A stretch of 64,000 nt of DNA from Gaeumannomyces sp. JS-464 (taxonomy: Eukaryota > Ascomycota > Sordariomycetes > Magnaporthales > Magnaporthaceae). Positions within the stretch are counted from its first letter, which is position 1. Each line of letters begins with the position of its first letter. The position numbers and the translations under genes are program-made. The stretch is from the NCBI GenBank assembly GCA_002197995.1, contig NGZR01000001.1:2666001-2730000 (forward strand), given 5' to 3'. This document shows, piece by piece, positions 12,191-23,436 of this stretch. Under the pieces are notes generated by a model that did not search any database, was not told where the DNA came from, and saw nothing but the letters and a program-made list of their open reading frames with translations.

Positions 12191-13272
12191 GGGATTTGTC
12201 AGAACTGGTTTTTTTCCCCTGTGACCTGCGCCGGAATGGGCGGGAATACTGACCCATGGTGCCGATTCCGGGAGTCGGAGAAGGGATAAAGATAAGGGGC
12301 GGCGGCTAGCTTCTCCAAGTGGAGTAGGTAAAGAGCAAGCGAGCGTAGCGTCTATTTAATGCTGGATATCTAGCTATAAAAATTACAAGAGAGAGCGGGG
12401 AAAGCCTAACAGAGAATAAGAATGGAAGCAAGCTAGAAAAACATCAAGAAATGTTGTCCGGCGACTCGGCTTGTCGGTCTCGACGACTCGTGATAAGCAC
12501 TGATCGGCCCCCTGGCCGACAGCCGCTAGTGTATTACATATCCGCGCCTGCCCCCATATCAGACACCAATTAGGTAATCAATCTGTCAGGCAAGATAGCA
12601 TCCTGGCCGCCCTGCTGACCTCGAATGAAGGCCCGCAGGGCACTCACGCGACCTTACCGACAGGAGCGCAGGGGCACAAACGAAGTCTTGTAACTGGGAT
12701 GGTGGCATCCTCTGGAATAGGTACCCAACCCAGAGAGCTGCAGGCTATGGGAATCATGTTGGGACTGAGGTTGAGGTTCAAGCCTGCAGGACAGTGCAGT
12801 AGGAAAGACCACACAGTGAGACTGGGCTGCGTCCTCTCGTCTGTCAAGAATGCCCCTCAACGAAGACGGTCTGCTTTGGCATATTATTAAAAGCATGTAG
12901 CTGAATACGCTTATTGCTCACTCTCAACCTGACGTCCCATCTCTGAGCTGTCATCTCATCCGAGATGCAACTTTGGCAACACAAAACCAAAACGGCATCG
13001 CATTTTGGCGCAGGCCACTGCCAATAAGAACGCCACCGTAAATCCAATCATGGATTCCTGATTGGGCACAGCCTCCCCCACACTTCCCACATTTGCAGGG
13101 ACAGGGTGTGTTGGCGTGCGCCGCATCGCCGCGTGGGGGACGAATTTTTCTGGGCCTCATGCAGGCACTACAGTTTGACCAACACCAGCGGCAAGAACTC
13201 CATGAAAGAAAATTCCTTTTTGAAATGTCTGTTTTGACCCCACTGCCATGCGAGGATTAAGCCAAATATCCA
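12191..13272. other. Divergent promoter region GGT / TRM2
   Basis: About 1.1 kb with only short random open frames. It is more AT-rich at 12350-12450. No gene, RNA or repeat recognised. Confidence 0.5.
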
Positions 13273-15084
13273 ATGCAAAGAGCAATAAGAAGGCTACCAA
13301 CCAGGATCTGGAAGCCTAGCCCAACTATCCACCACAGCCCTTTGAGGCCTTGGCAAGTCTCGCGACATCTCAGGATGGCTTCACAGGCCGCCGCGGCTGC
13401 CCCAGCGGCTGTCAGCCTCACTGCACATGATACGGGCACATCCAAACCCTCAGGCTCAAGACCTCCGAAGCGGCCGGCAGAAGGTAACAGGGGCCCGGGC
13501 AAAAATGCCAAAAAGTTCAAAAAGGACAAGAAGAAGCCCAAGGAGGGCGGCAACGAGGAGGTCTTGGCGGCGGAAATCGAGGACCTGCTGGCTACGCTGG
13601 ATCTGGCCGGCAAGGACCAGTCACCGCTACCCGAGACGGGCGTCGAGTTCGACGTCAAGGTCGTGGAGCAGTCGTCAACGGGCGACGGCCTGGCCCTGCA
13701 GGAGGGCTCCAGTCACATCTACGTCGTTCCCTTTGCCTTCCCCGGCGACACGGTGCGCGTCAAGGTGCACCGTCACGGGCCCAAGGAGCAGAGGCACAGC
13801 CTGGCCGACTTCGTCTCCGTCGTCTCGCCCTCGCCTATGCGCGACGACTCGAGGGTGCGGTGTCAGTACTACTCCCGCTGCGGTGGCTGCAACTTCCAGC
13901 CGCTGTCGTACGAGGACCAGCTCGCGCACAAGCGCCGCGTCGTCGAGCGCGCCTTTGCCCACTTCTCGGGCATGCCGCCCGAGCTGCTGCCGCCCGTCGG
14001 CGACACCGTCGGCAGCCCGCTCCAGTACGGCTACCGCACCAAGCTGACGCCGCACTTTGACGGCGCCCAGAACCGCAAGGCGAAGCCGCTGACCGCCGTG
14101 CCTGACATCGGCTTCCTGCTCAAGGGGAGGCGGCGCACCCTGGACATTGAGGACTGCCCCATCGGCACCGAGGCCGTGCGCCGCGGCATGAAGAGGGAGC
14201 GCGCCAGGATGGCCGTCGAGTATGGGAACTACAGTCGTGGCGCCACCATCCTGCTGCGTGAAAGCACCCAGCGCTTCCCCAAGACGGTCGACGCCGAGGG
14301 CAAGAGCGTGGTCTCTTTGCCCGAGGATACACAAGCCGAGGCGGTCAAAACGGAGACGGATAGATACGTCGACATCAAGACATGCATCTCAAATCCCAAG
14401 GGCACGTCCACCGAGTACATCGACGACTTTGTCTTCGAGAACGAGGCCAACTCCTTTTTCCAAAACAACAACTCCATTCTCCCCAGGTTTACGGCATACG
14501 TCCGTGAGCACATCCTGCCACCAGCTTCAACGGATGGCGGCGCGACCCCGACAGTCCGAAACCTCATCGACGCCTACAGCGGCTCGGGCCTCTTCACCAT
14601 CGCCCTGTCACCCATCTTTGGCGCCGAGGACAAGTCCAGCATCGGCATCGACATCGACGAAAAGGCCATCAACAAGGCGAGCCAGAACGCGGTCCTGAAC
14701 GGCCTGCAAAACAAGGTCAGGTTCGTGGCCAACGACGCCGCCCGCCTCTTCTCCGAGGGCGCGCCCGCAAACATGGACCCGGACGAGACCGTCGTGGTGC
14801 TGGACCCGCCCCGCAAGGGCTGCGACGCCCCCTTCCTGCGCCAGCTGCTCGCCTTTGGGCCCCGCCGCGTCCTGTACGTCAGCTGCAACGTCCACACCCA
14901 GGCCCGCGACGTCGGGATCCTGTCGCGCGGCCACGTCGACGACGACGAGAGGCCCGAAGGCGGGCCGAGGTATGAGGTCGAGAGCATCCGCGGCTTCGAC
15001 TTCTTCCCCCAGACATTCCACGTCGAGGGCGTCGCTGTGCTCAACCGTGTTGGAGCCGCCCCTGCAAAGACCGGCGCCGCTTGA
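13273..15084 (+). CDS. TRM2: tRNA (uracil-5-)-methyltransferase TRM2
   Basis: Makes 5-methyluridine at position 54 of tRNA. One uninterrupted frame. A TRAM domain (about 118-170: EFDVKVVEQSSTGDGLALQE) is followed by the iron-sulfur-type cysteines (RCQYYSRCGGC). The Rossmann methyltransferase domain holds the SAM site (NLIDAYSGSGLFTIALS), the catalytic Cys in DPPRKGC, SCNVHTQARD and the general-base Glu in FHVEGVAVL. Two starts are possible: the ATG at 13273 gives a basic 34-residue leader that could target mitochondria, and the ATG at 13375 gives MASQAAAAAP. The longer form is listed. A lysine-rich segment (KNAKKFKKDKKKPKEGG) may be a nuclear signal. Length about 603 residues, usual for fungi. 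No intron and no frame break. Confidence 0.93.
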   Translation: MQRAIRRLPTRIWKPSPTIHHSPLRPWQVSRHLRMASQAAAAAPAAVSLTAHDTGTSKPSGSRPPKRPAEGNRGPGKNAKKFKKDKKKPKEGGNEEVLAAEIEDLLATLDLAGKDQSPLPETGVEFDVKVVEQSSTGDGLALQEGSSHIYVVPFAFPGDTVRVKVHRHGPKEQRHSLADFVSVVSPSPMRDDSRVRCQYYSRCGGCNFQPLSYEDQLAHKRRVVERAFAHFSGMPPELLPPVGDTVGSPLQYGYRTKLTPHFDGAQNRKAKPLTAVPDIGFLLKGRRRTLDIEDCPIGTEAVRRGMKRERARMAVEYGNYSRGATILLRESTQRFPKTVDAEGKSVVSLPEDTQAEAVKTETDRYVDIKTCISNPKGTSTEYIDDFVFENEANSFFQNNNSILPRFTAYVREHILPPASTDGGATPTVRNLIDAYSGSGLFTIALSPIFGAEDKSSIGIDIDEKAINKASQNAVLNGLQNKVRFVANDAARLFSEGAPANMDPDETVVVLDPPRKGCDAPFLRQLLAFGPRRVLYVSCNVHTQARDVGILSRGHVDDDERPEGGPRYEVESIRGFDFFPQTFHVEGVAVLNRVGAAPAKTGAA

Positions 15085-15531
15085 CACGAGAAGGATGCCC
15101 CGGAGGATGATGAGCCTTAGGCGGCAGCGGATTGGTCAATCAGGATATTGGATCGGCATGCAGGAAACCCCAAACTTTTCGTAATATACCTAGATAGACG
15201 ATATTGGCCAGCCAGCTCCTCGGAGCTATGAAAGCTCCGCGTCTGGCAAAAGTCCTTTTGGGGTTCCTGCCCTTCTTTCCATTTGAATTCCAGTTTCCCT
15301 TTCCTCCAGAACTTGTGTCCTCCTTGCCTCGAGGATCTCGGTCCAAAGCAGCGTAGTGAAACTCTCCCCTCCCCCCCCGATAGTTGCAAAGAAAGAGACG
15401 GAATCAACAAATCATCATGACGCAGTCGTCCAAAATGTTGTAGCGGTATCATCAGCCGGTGCGAGCACACAAAACCGGGGCCCAGCGGAAACCAAGAACG
15501 CCGTCACGCACTCCCTCTTGCCTCCCTTCCT
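15085..15531. other. Convergent 3' region TRM2 / CRO1
   Basis: About 450 bases between converging stops. No gene seen. Confidence 0.5.
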
Positions 15532-17765
15532 TCACTCAGCCTCAAGCAGCGCCTTGAGAGCAGCGACCGTGACCTCGAGCACTTCCGGCCTGCGCGTCTT
15601 CTTCGCGCAGTCCGTCAGTATCTGCACCCCGTCCTCCGCCTTGATCTTGTCGCGCGCCCGCGACCCGACCTCGCCGGCGGCGGCCGCCATGTTGAGCAGC
15701 GCAAACGCGCCGCGCTGCCTCAGGTCCTCGCTGTCGTCCGCGCACAGCCCCAGCAGGATGCGGACCCCCCTCTCGCGCCCGACGACCGCCTCGACGACCG
15801 CCTCGTGCGCCGACAGGTTCGCTAGCGCGCCGCCCGCCGCCGCCCTCGTGGCCTCGTCCTCGGCGTCCGCCAGCGCCAGCATGACGTGGACGCGCGCCGC
15901 GGCCTGCGGGCTGCCGTCGGCGAAGTGCGCCGCGCCCTCGGGCGCCTGGGCCAGGTTGCAGACGAGCTCGGTGGCGGCGCGGGAGACGCGCGCGTTGGAG
16001 CACAGCAGCTGCTCCTCGGCGTCCGCGAAGACGGCGCGCACCAGCGCGGCGCGCGTGTCGGCGTCGTCGGTGGACGCCAGGTTGGTCAGCGCCATGAGGG
16101 CCTCAAAGGTCGGGAGCAGGTCGCGCGACTCGCCGACGGCCGCGTCCGGGTCGGGCGGCACGATGGACGCCAGGGGCCGGATGGCCGCGCTCATGGGCGT
16201 CGGGCGCGTGCCGCCAAGACGAGGGCCGGGTTGGTGGAGATGAGGATGCGGGCGAGGGCCTGGGCGGCCACGCGCCGGGCCGGCGCGAGGCTGGGGTCGG
16301 CGCCGGCCGCGGGCAGGGCGTTCCAGGCGCCGATGAGCAGGCGCACGGCGCCCTGCTGGGCGAGCTGGCCGCGGAGCTTCGGCGTGACGGAGAGGGCGTA
16401 TATAATGTTGATGATTAGGGACAGGGAGGCGGCGGAGCCGTTCTTGCTGTGCGAGACCAGCACGGGCGTGATCCCCGCGTCGAACAGGCGCAGGCACCGG
16501 CCCGAGACCTGGTCGTCCTCGTTGAGCGGATCCCGCTGAAGCTTGCCGGCCGCGTTGGCGTAGGCCTTGAGCTGCGCGATGCGCTTGTCCTCCTCGGACT
16601 GCGCCGGCTGGTAGCGCGTCAGGTTGACGGCGATGCTGAGCGCGCCGTAGGTCAGGGGGGAGCGCGGTGGCGCGTCCTGCAGGGTCTGGACGAGGGCTTT
16701 GAGGAAGTGCGGGTCCTTGGAGAGGGCGTCCTTAACTTTGGGCTTCAGGGAGGCGTAGGCGAGACCCTCGATGGAGCTTTGCTGGTTGCTCTCGGGGTCT
16801 TTCAGGAGAACCTTGGTGAGCATTTTGCTGAGGTCCTCGATACTGGTGGTGGCTTGCTGGACTCTCTCGCCGGATATCTCGGTGGTGGATTGTGGTGGCT
16901 GTGTTGCCTTGTATGTTTTACCAAGTCTAGGTCAGTCAACCTATGCCCTATACAGCGGCGCAGGGTATGTAAAGGTCACCTTTAGTTTTGCGAGGATCAC
17001 GGCGGCCAGGATCTGCACATGCTCCGAGTGCTTCCTCATAGAAATAGACCCAGGTTGCGTGACGTGGACATCTGGCTCCGTGGTGTGCATGGTCTTAGCG
17101 AACTCGTCCGGGTCCTGGTCCACAATCTCCTCGAGCCACTCGACGCAGTATTTCTGAACGGCGACGCGGCATTCATTATTGAGGCAAGCAGCGTTGAGCA
17201 GGTCCAGGCAGGCCGTCTCGACCTTCCTGCTCTTCCACTTGCGCCTCATAAGCGGGCCGAGGGTGGGCAGGAAGCCCTCGCTCAGGAATAGGTCCTTAAC
17301 GAGGTCTGGCACGACGGGGAACATGCTCGACGCGACGCAGAAGGCGACGATGAAATCATCGTAGGTACCCCGCTTGACGCGGTCATAGAAGAAGTCGGAC
17401 AGCTTGCGGTTGCCGTCCTCGCCGGCCGCCTTGAGATAGGCCGAGGCAGCAAGCAGGCCATGCCCCCGCACTGCCTCGGGCTGCCTCATGTCGAGGTAGC
17501 CAAGCAGGGTGTCGACGCAGTCACTGTCGATGGCGGAGCACACCGAGGCCTTACCACGCTTGGCCACGTCGAGGTCATCGTTGAGCAGCTTCGTTAGTTG
17601 GTCCAGGTCCCGGCACGTCTCCTCGTCCTCCTGCCCGCCCTCCATCAGCCGCGCCAGCAGGAGCAGCACTTGGTCCTCGCGGCTGGCAGCGGTTGTGCTG
17701 CCGGCTGCGGGCGCTGTGACGGCGGCGGTGGCGGCATTTTCTGCCACCACAGTCGGGGCTGCCAT
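15532..17765 (-). CDS. CRO1: UNC-45/CRO1/She4-type myosin chaperone, one frame break
   Basis: Armadillo-repeat protein that folds and stabilises myosin motors, needed for actin ring and cell-type transitions in fungi. Start ATG 17765 (MAAPTVVAENAATAAV). One intron, 16979-16908, in phase. The central domain includes KRGTYDDFIVAFCVASSMFP and KWKSRKVETACLDLLNAACL, followed by Arm-like helices (ISTNPALV, PLASIVPPD, EALMALTNLASTDD, ATRAAAGGALANLSAHE) up to the stop at 15532. The frame breaks between 16216 and 16215. ISTNPALV must be followed by F/L-GGTRPTPMSAAIRPL, which needs one extra base. The two halves are otherwise continuous and homologous, so an assembly deletion is the likely cause. Confidence 0.87.
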
Positions 17766-18819
17766 GATGTGCGTGTGCTGCGTTGCACGGCAGCTGTTTA
17801 GCCGCCCGCAATAGGCCGCTGACTCCCTGGATGTTTTCTCTGGTGGCTTGCGTCAAGCCAAGATGGCAGTCAAGCAGCCCTACAGCCTGGTTCGGTCTTC
17901 GTATCGATGATATTCAAGACCGATGCTGATGTTCCAGGAAATCTGGGCAAGTTAAGCCAGAATCACCAGATGGATGAAATTTGTGCTAGGCGGGTCGAAC
18001 TCTGCACAGAGCTGGTGGCGGACGCCTGAAAGCGGCGGCGGTGTATTGCAAGGTTCGTGTTCAGGTATCGCCAAAGGGAAGTGTAGGTTTTGAAGAGGAA
18101 GTAAAAGGTATTATGTCTGCCCTTGCGTCTCTAGATCTGGCCCGTAGGTTATGTAGGTCGGGCTGCATGGATGGAGATAGGGATCAAGGAAGCAAGCTCA
18201 TGGTGTTAGCCCGGAGGCTCAGTGTTCCTTGATTGACACCCCACCATCATGACACAGGCCTGTGGTGATCGAAGCTCAGCGAATGACGCTACAGCGGCAT
18301 TAAATCTGCCCACAGTGGGCAGGCGCGCCAGAAGGACCGACTACACCTAAAACGGGAGCCATGACTGCAGCACAGAGTTGAGACGAGCCTTGAGATGGCT
18401 GCGGTATTTTTTTTTTTTTTTTTTTTCTTAATACCATGTTAGTATTTCCATGTCTGCTATTTCGATCTTTTGATGGTTATCTTTACAAATTTCTGTTCTT
18501 GCTCAGCCCATCGTGCCCATCCGCTCCCAAATCCCCTCCGTCATTGGCGTCACCATCACGTGTGCTGGCGTTTCGTCCCACTCGGGGCCCACCGCAAACA
18601 GGGATTCTTGGGGCTCTGCAGCCCAGCCCGGCGCGATATCCTAGCCCGACCGCGCCTGGAGCTCTCTCCCTGCAGCTCCATCCACCCCTAACCCCAGATT
18701 CGCAATGATATCTCTCCAGTCCTGACTGTCGACTCGACAACAACAGCCTTGATGCGACGACCGCCCGTCCGCTCCCTCAAACCACCGGGTCGCCGCCTTC
18801 TGCCGCGTCCCGCGCGAAC
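17766..18819. other. Divergent promoter region CRO1 / TFB4, with a T20 tract
   Basis: About 1.05 kb between divergent starts, containing a homopolymer of 20 T at 18407-18426 about 400 bases upstream of TFB4. No gene recognised. Confidence 0.5.
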
Positions 18820-20010
18820 ATGAACGCCGCCGACGCCGTCGACGCCTCGGAGCATTACGAGGTCCACACCACCGAAGAGGTCCCCTCGCTCCTCGCCGTC
18901 GTCGTCGACACCAACCCCAGCGCCTGGGCCCTGCTCCGGGACGTCCTGCCCATCTCCAAGGCCATCGCCAACGTCCTGATCTACATCAACGCCCACCTGG
19001 CCCTCAGCAACCTGAACCAGGTCGCCATAATCGCCGCCCACACCCACCGCGCCCGGTGGCTGTACCCCTCGCCACTCAGCCACAGGAGCAGAAAAGATGC
19101 CGCCGGCGACGTCGAGATGGCCGACGCGGCCGCCACCACACGCAACAACCGCACCCGCGCCGCCGCCGCCAAGAAGCTGCCCCAGTTCGCCCACATCGAG
19201 TCGGCCGTCCTCGACTCGCTCCAGGCCCTGATCCGCGAGACCTCCCCGGCCGAGGTCGCCAGCACCACCACCACCCTCGTCTCGGGCGCCCTGACCCTGG
19301 CCTTGGCCCACATCAACAAGGTGCGCGAGGCCGCCCTGGGCACCGGCCTCGGCGAGCGCAGCGCCGCGGCCGCCTCGGTCGGCCGCGGCCCGACACCCCC
19401 CGGCGGCTCGGGCGGTCAGCCCGGGTCCGCCGCGATCCCCGCGGGCTCCGGCAACGTCGGCGCCGCGACGGCCGTGCGGGGCCGCATCCTGGTCGTGTCC
19501 GTCTCGGACTCGAGCGCGTCCCAGTACATACCCACCATGAACGCCGTCTTCGCCGCCTCGCACGCGTCGGTGCCGCTCGACGTCATCGCCCTCCGCGGCA
19601 ACGCGCCCTTCCTGCAGCAGGGCTGCTACATCACGGGCGGCAACTTCATCGACGCCAAGGAGCCGCGCGGCCTGCTCGCCTACCTCATGACGGGCTTCCC
19701 TGTCGGCGGCAGCGCCGTTTCCGACATGCTCATCAGCCCGGGCACCGAGTCGGTCGACTTCCGGGCCGCCTGCTTCTGCCACCGCAGGGCCCTGGACACG
19801 GGCTTCGTGTGCAGCGTCTGCCTCAGCATCTTTTGCGAGGCCCCGCCCGGCAACGAGTGCCTGACGTGCGGGTCCACGCTCGCCTTGGGGGCGTACGGTG
19901 CCAAGCCGGCTGTTGTTCCGCGCGCGCGTAAGAAAAAGAAGCGGAAGGCCGTCAACGGCGATGCGCGGGACAGCACCGGCACACCGGCTGGTACGCCCAG
20001 GCCTGGCTGA
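18820..20010 (+). CDS. TFB4: TFIIH subunit TFB4 (p34)
   Basis: Core subunit of the TFIIH complex for transcription initiation and nucleotide-excision repair. Single exon. The von Willebrand-like domain starts with PSLLAVVVDTNPSAWALLRD and continues through VLIYINAHLALSNLNQVAII, ILVVSVSDSSASQYIPTMNA and GGNFIDAKEPRGLLAYLMTG. The C-terminal C4-type zinc region has Cys pairs in ACFCHRRALDTGFVCSVCLS and GNECLTCGSTL. Ends with a basic tail (ARKKKKRKAVNG), a likely nuclear signal. 396 residues, slightly long because of low-complexity inserts at about 85-115 and 185-220. No frame break. Confidence 0.93.
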   Translation: MNAADAVDASEHYEVHTTEEVPSLLAVVVDTNPSAWALLRDVLPISKAIANVLIYINAHLALSNLNQVAIIAAHTHRARWLYPSPLSHRSRKDAAGDVEMADAAATTRNNRTRAAAAKKLPQFAHIESAVLDSLQALIRETSPAEVASTTTTLVSGALTLALAHINKVREAALGTGLGERSAAAASVGRGPTPPGGSGGQPGSAAIPAGSGNVGAATAVRGRILVVSVSDSSASQYIPTMNAVFAASHASVPLDVIALRGNAPFLQQGCYITGGNFIDAKEPRGLLAYLMTGFPVGGSAVSDMLISPGTESVDFRAACFCHRRALDTGFVCSVCLSIFCEAPPGNECLTCGSTLALGAYGAKPAVVPRARKKKKRKAVNGDARDSTGTPAGTPRPG

Positions 20011-20552
20011 AGCGAGATTTGGTCCATGTGCAACATGTTTCTGTATGGTAAACGGGAGGGGCAGGCGTTATTTGGGGTTCCCCGCAGAAGCCTCCCCCAG
20101 GAAGGGGAAAGAGGCTATGGGCCATGGGAGCATGCGGGCATTGGTGGGTGCATTCGACACTTTTTTTTATAGATATTCTCACACGACTAGACGGGCGGGG
20201 ATCCAATAGACATCCCCTGATTTGGACCGGAAAAGCTTCTAGGTTAGCGGAAGCTTAGAAATAAAGCCTAGATCTTCAAGCTAAACATATTTCACGCTAA
20301 TTACGGATTGTTGTTACATCACCGGTAAGGGCAGAGACCTCGATCGATTTAACCTTGCCTAAATCGAAAACAAGAAAACCTCCACACCCCTCCAGGAGGC
20401 ACGGTTAATATTACCTCTTTCTCCTTTTCCTCTTCCCCGTTCTTCCAGCTCCATGTAAATACAAATCCATTACTTCCATGGTGGGCAGGCAGCTGGTGCT
20501 AGCACTATTGAGGGAACAAGAGTTCCTGCTTGGGAATCGAAACCAGGAGGAA

Positions 20553-20581
20553 GGTACCTAGGTAGGTAGGGACCTACCTAG
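20553..20581. repeat. CCTAGGTAGG-type palindromic repeat
   Basis: Alternating and inverted copies of CCTA/TAGG units (GGTACCTAGGTAGGTAGG, then ACCTACCTAG). Similar short palindromes occur at 40245-40276, 40481-40504, 48172-48190 and 53523-53534, all in intergenic DNA. Confidence 0.6.
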
Positions 20582-20739
20582 TGATAACGCTCAAATATTT
20601 GGGATGAGACAACCTAATGAAAAAGAAAACTGAAGGGGGAAAAGGGTATGAGAAAGGCAAACAAGGCAAAAAGCTCACCGAGCACTGCTCGGCTACGAAA
20701 CCCCAGCAAGGGTTTACTGCTCTTTTGTGGTGACACGCA

Positions 20740-20850
20740 CGGGGGTTTCCACCCGGGTTCGAACCGGCGACCTCATGGTTCATTTGTCCATGTGGATGGT
20801 GTGTGGTGCAATCCCATCCAACTGCACCATCCGCGGTGCCCCGATTGTTG
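20740..20850 (-). repeat. tRNA-like / SINE-like element with A and B boxes
   Basis: On the minus strand TGGTGCAGTTGG fits the pol III A box (TRGYNNARNNG). GGTTCGAACCC fits the B box exactly and sits about 73 nt further on. A T-arm can be drawn with four of five pairs. The acceptor stem does not pair and the D-loop is too long, so a working tRNA is not supported. It could be a decayed tRNA or a tRNA-derived SINE head. If so, the body would continue towards 20560, where the CCTAGG palindrome lies. Confidence 0.45.
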
Positions 20851-21298
20851 GAAGGCACCCGCACCAGTTCGGATGATAAAGGGCCTGGTGGTGTGTCTGG
20901 GGCCAGCAGGTGGCAGGCACTCCTCGGCTTGGGCTGCTACTTGGTTCTCACCTTGGGGGTATCTATATCAACCTGGGTGGGGGGCAGGTGTGTTTGGTAG
21001 GCAGACCTGGGTAGCCCACCCACCTATTGCCGGACGACTGGGGTCGGCCAGAAGCTCGGCCACACACATTGATACGACTGCGCTACATTCGTGGTAGATA
21101 CTCTGGCATCTGGGCCTGTTCATATTGAAAAGCGGGAGCCTCTTGGATCTGTTTCTAGGAGTCTGATACTTGATTCTTGATACTTGCTTGCTTTAGGAAC
21201 GTCAATCACGTCTGACCCACGCCATCTCCCTTGAGAGTCGTTCTATCCTGATATTATCCTGCTCTGAGAATGAGACGACCGACCCGTCCACCCACCCA

Positions 21299-23436
21299 TC
21301 AGACCGAGATCTTGCGCGCGCCACGCATCGTCAGCGGGCGGCTCACACCGATGCTCCACTCGGGCATGCGCGACATGACGACCTTGGGCGCGCGGTCCGT
21401 GTCCGCCATGGACGCGACGGCAAACGACTCGGTGTTGTGCGCAAAGTAAAAGTAGTAGCCGCCCGCCACCTTCTTGACGGCCATGACGCCAATGGCCGGC
21501 CGCGCCTCGCCCCCGCGCACGCCCGGGTGCGCCATGAAGTCGTGCTGCACAAACGACGCCATGACCTCGTCGTCGTCGTCCACCTCGCGCACGTCGGACC
21601 CGTCCGAGCCCCGCACGCTGCCCTGGTACAGGCGCTCGGCGCACTTGTGCGCCGCCATGGCCGTCGCCATGTGCTCGCCCGTGCCGCTCGTGACGGCCGC
21701 GACCGTCGCCATCTGGCGCGTGTCGCCCTCGTCGGCGGGTATCACGGCCGTGCCGATGCCGACCAGGGCGGCGGGGCCGACGCGCCCGCGGTGCTTCATG
21801 CCGATGCCCCCGGAGGAGGAGCCCGCTGCGATGCGGCCCTGGTTGTCGATGGCGATGACGCCGACCGTGTCGTTGATCTGGTCCTCGTCGTCGTGAGGGC
21901 GGTCCTTGCCGGGGCTGGCGTAGCCTCCGTCTCGGGATGGGCAGAGGTTGTCCGCGGGATGATCCTCGGGGAGATCTTTCACGGTGTTTGTCCCCTTGGG
22001 CGGATCTTGGTCGGCCTTGTTCGCCCCCGTGCTGTCTTTCTCGTCGTCCTTGTCGTCGTCCTTGCCGTCACAAGCCGCGCTCCTCGAAGCCTCGGATCTA
22101 TCGAATTGGTTGCCGTGGGCGCGGGGCCGATTCGGGCTGCTAGTCTTCAGAGAGCAGATTCTGGGCGATGTCGGTGTTCTGTCTGATGTCAAAGCCTCCG
22201 TGGGCGAGATCAAGCGGACACGCTTGGCAGGCGGCGATGGGGATCTGGCCAGCGCAGGGCCACTTCTCACTGGTGTAATCTGGCCGGACGAGCGACGGAG
22301 CGTTGGAGTGGTGGGATATGCGACAGGGGTGCCCGTCTCGTGCAATGGGGAATCTGGCTGGCCTTCGTTGTATGTGCCCGTGAGGATGGCGGCGACATGG
22401 TCTCGGTGTCTGAGCAACGGATGGTTGAGAACCGAGTCGGCGGTTTTGGTACGTTCGTTCGCATTCTCGAGCTCCTCCTTCCACTTCTCCCATCGGTCGT
22501 GAGCATTTGTCGAGACCATATCGTCATTGGATACGAGGGTCATGCCGTGGTTGTGGGCGAACTCGCAGGCTCCCGAACCAATCAGCAGGATGGGAGGGAT
22601 TCGGCGCAAAGCCATAGTCTTGTATGATTCGCGAAGTACAAGCTCGGCGAGAGCAATAGGATTTCTGACGTCTGGAGCAGAGTCAGCCGCGTGTGATGGA
22701 GGAACTAAAGCCGAGTGAAGCTGCAAAAGACGGAAAACGACTTACGAGGACAAGCGCCGACCGCACCGCTGCGTCCATTATGATCGACAATTGTAGCGTC
22801 GCACTCGACAGTGCCGTCAATGCAGAGGTTGCTGCCAAAACCCGCGTTGGCAACAGAATTATTCTCGAGGTTCTTGATGGCCTCGACAACGGCGTCGACA
22901 GCACTTCCACCCTGCTTCATCTTGGCCATTCCAACCCGAGCGGCACTTTAGGGATTTCGCAACTGAAGTTAGCGTGGTGCTCTGACACACGCCGGCACAC
23001 GGTTGGTGAGGAGGTCGACTTACTCGGCACAGGCTTGCAGATGAAGGCTCTCGTTAGTGTGGCTGTGATAGCCGGCGCCAGCATGGACGAAAATGGCAGC
23101 GACGGATTTTTTCTTCTTGTAGATGTAGTCAAGTGCGGCATTACCGCCGAGACGCGAGGTCGATGCAAACATGCCATCGCTTTCCTTCTCTCCCTTGACG
23201 GCACTGTCACCGCTAGTGGCGGTCTCTGGGACGAGGGTGTACTTTGGAACCACAGCCGGCAGCTTCTCGTCGGAGCCGGAGGAGTCTTGGGGGCTCTCTG
23301 CTAGAGGGCTCTCCGCCGGAGAGTTTGGCGGAGATCTTGAGCCCGTCTTGAGACTGTCAAGATCTTTGCCCTCCATCGCGAGGCGGCTAAGGTCTTCGAT
23401 GGTGAGTAGAAGCGCGGGGCTGTAGGGATTCAGCAT
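21299..23436 (-). CDS. Threonine aspartase (taspase-1-like, asparaginase-2 family)
   Basis: An Ntn-hydrolase that cleaves itself before a Thr to form the active protease. Key pieces in order: AAIFVHAGAGYHSHTNESLH, GMAKMKQGGSAVDAVVEAIK, SVANAGFGSNLCIDGTVECD, ATIVDHNGRSGAVGA, NPIALAELVLRESYKT, LLIGSGACEFAHNHGM, then the nucleophile motif NDTVGVIAIDNQGRIAAGSS and GIGMKHRGRVGPAALVGIGT. Introns 23023-22946 and 22745-22672, phase-consistent. Odd points: the start (ATG 23436) gives about 100 residues before the catalytic fold, Ser/Pro-rich. A long polar insert (roughly 170-190 residues) lies between HDRWEKWKEELENA and the NDTVG site. The stop is at 21299-21301. No frame break. The N-terminal start is the least certain part. 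Confidence 0.85.

Larger units (their letters stand above)
20011..21298. other. Convergent 3' region TFB4 / threonine aspartase, with tRNA-like element
   Basis: About 1.3 kb between converging stops. It contains the tRNA-like sequence listed separately and a CCTAGGTAGG-type palindrome at 20553-20581. No protein gene recognised. Confidence 0.5.

Noticed and set aside
13675..15087. Long open frames antisense to TRM2 (and similarly antisense to TFB4, GGT, flotillin and ARP3)
   Set aside because: They are shadows of GC-rich genes with C/G third positions. They have no domains, and the sense strands carry clear homologies.
20740..20850. A working tRNA gene
   Set aside because: A and B boxes fit but the acceptor stem does not pair and the D-loop is too long; kept only as a tRNA-like element.
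21437..22186. 249-codon plus-strand frame across the threonine aspartase
   Set aside because: Antisense shadow of the conserved catalytic region.
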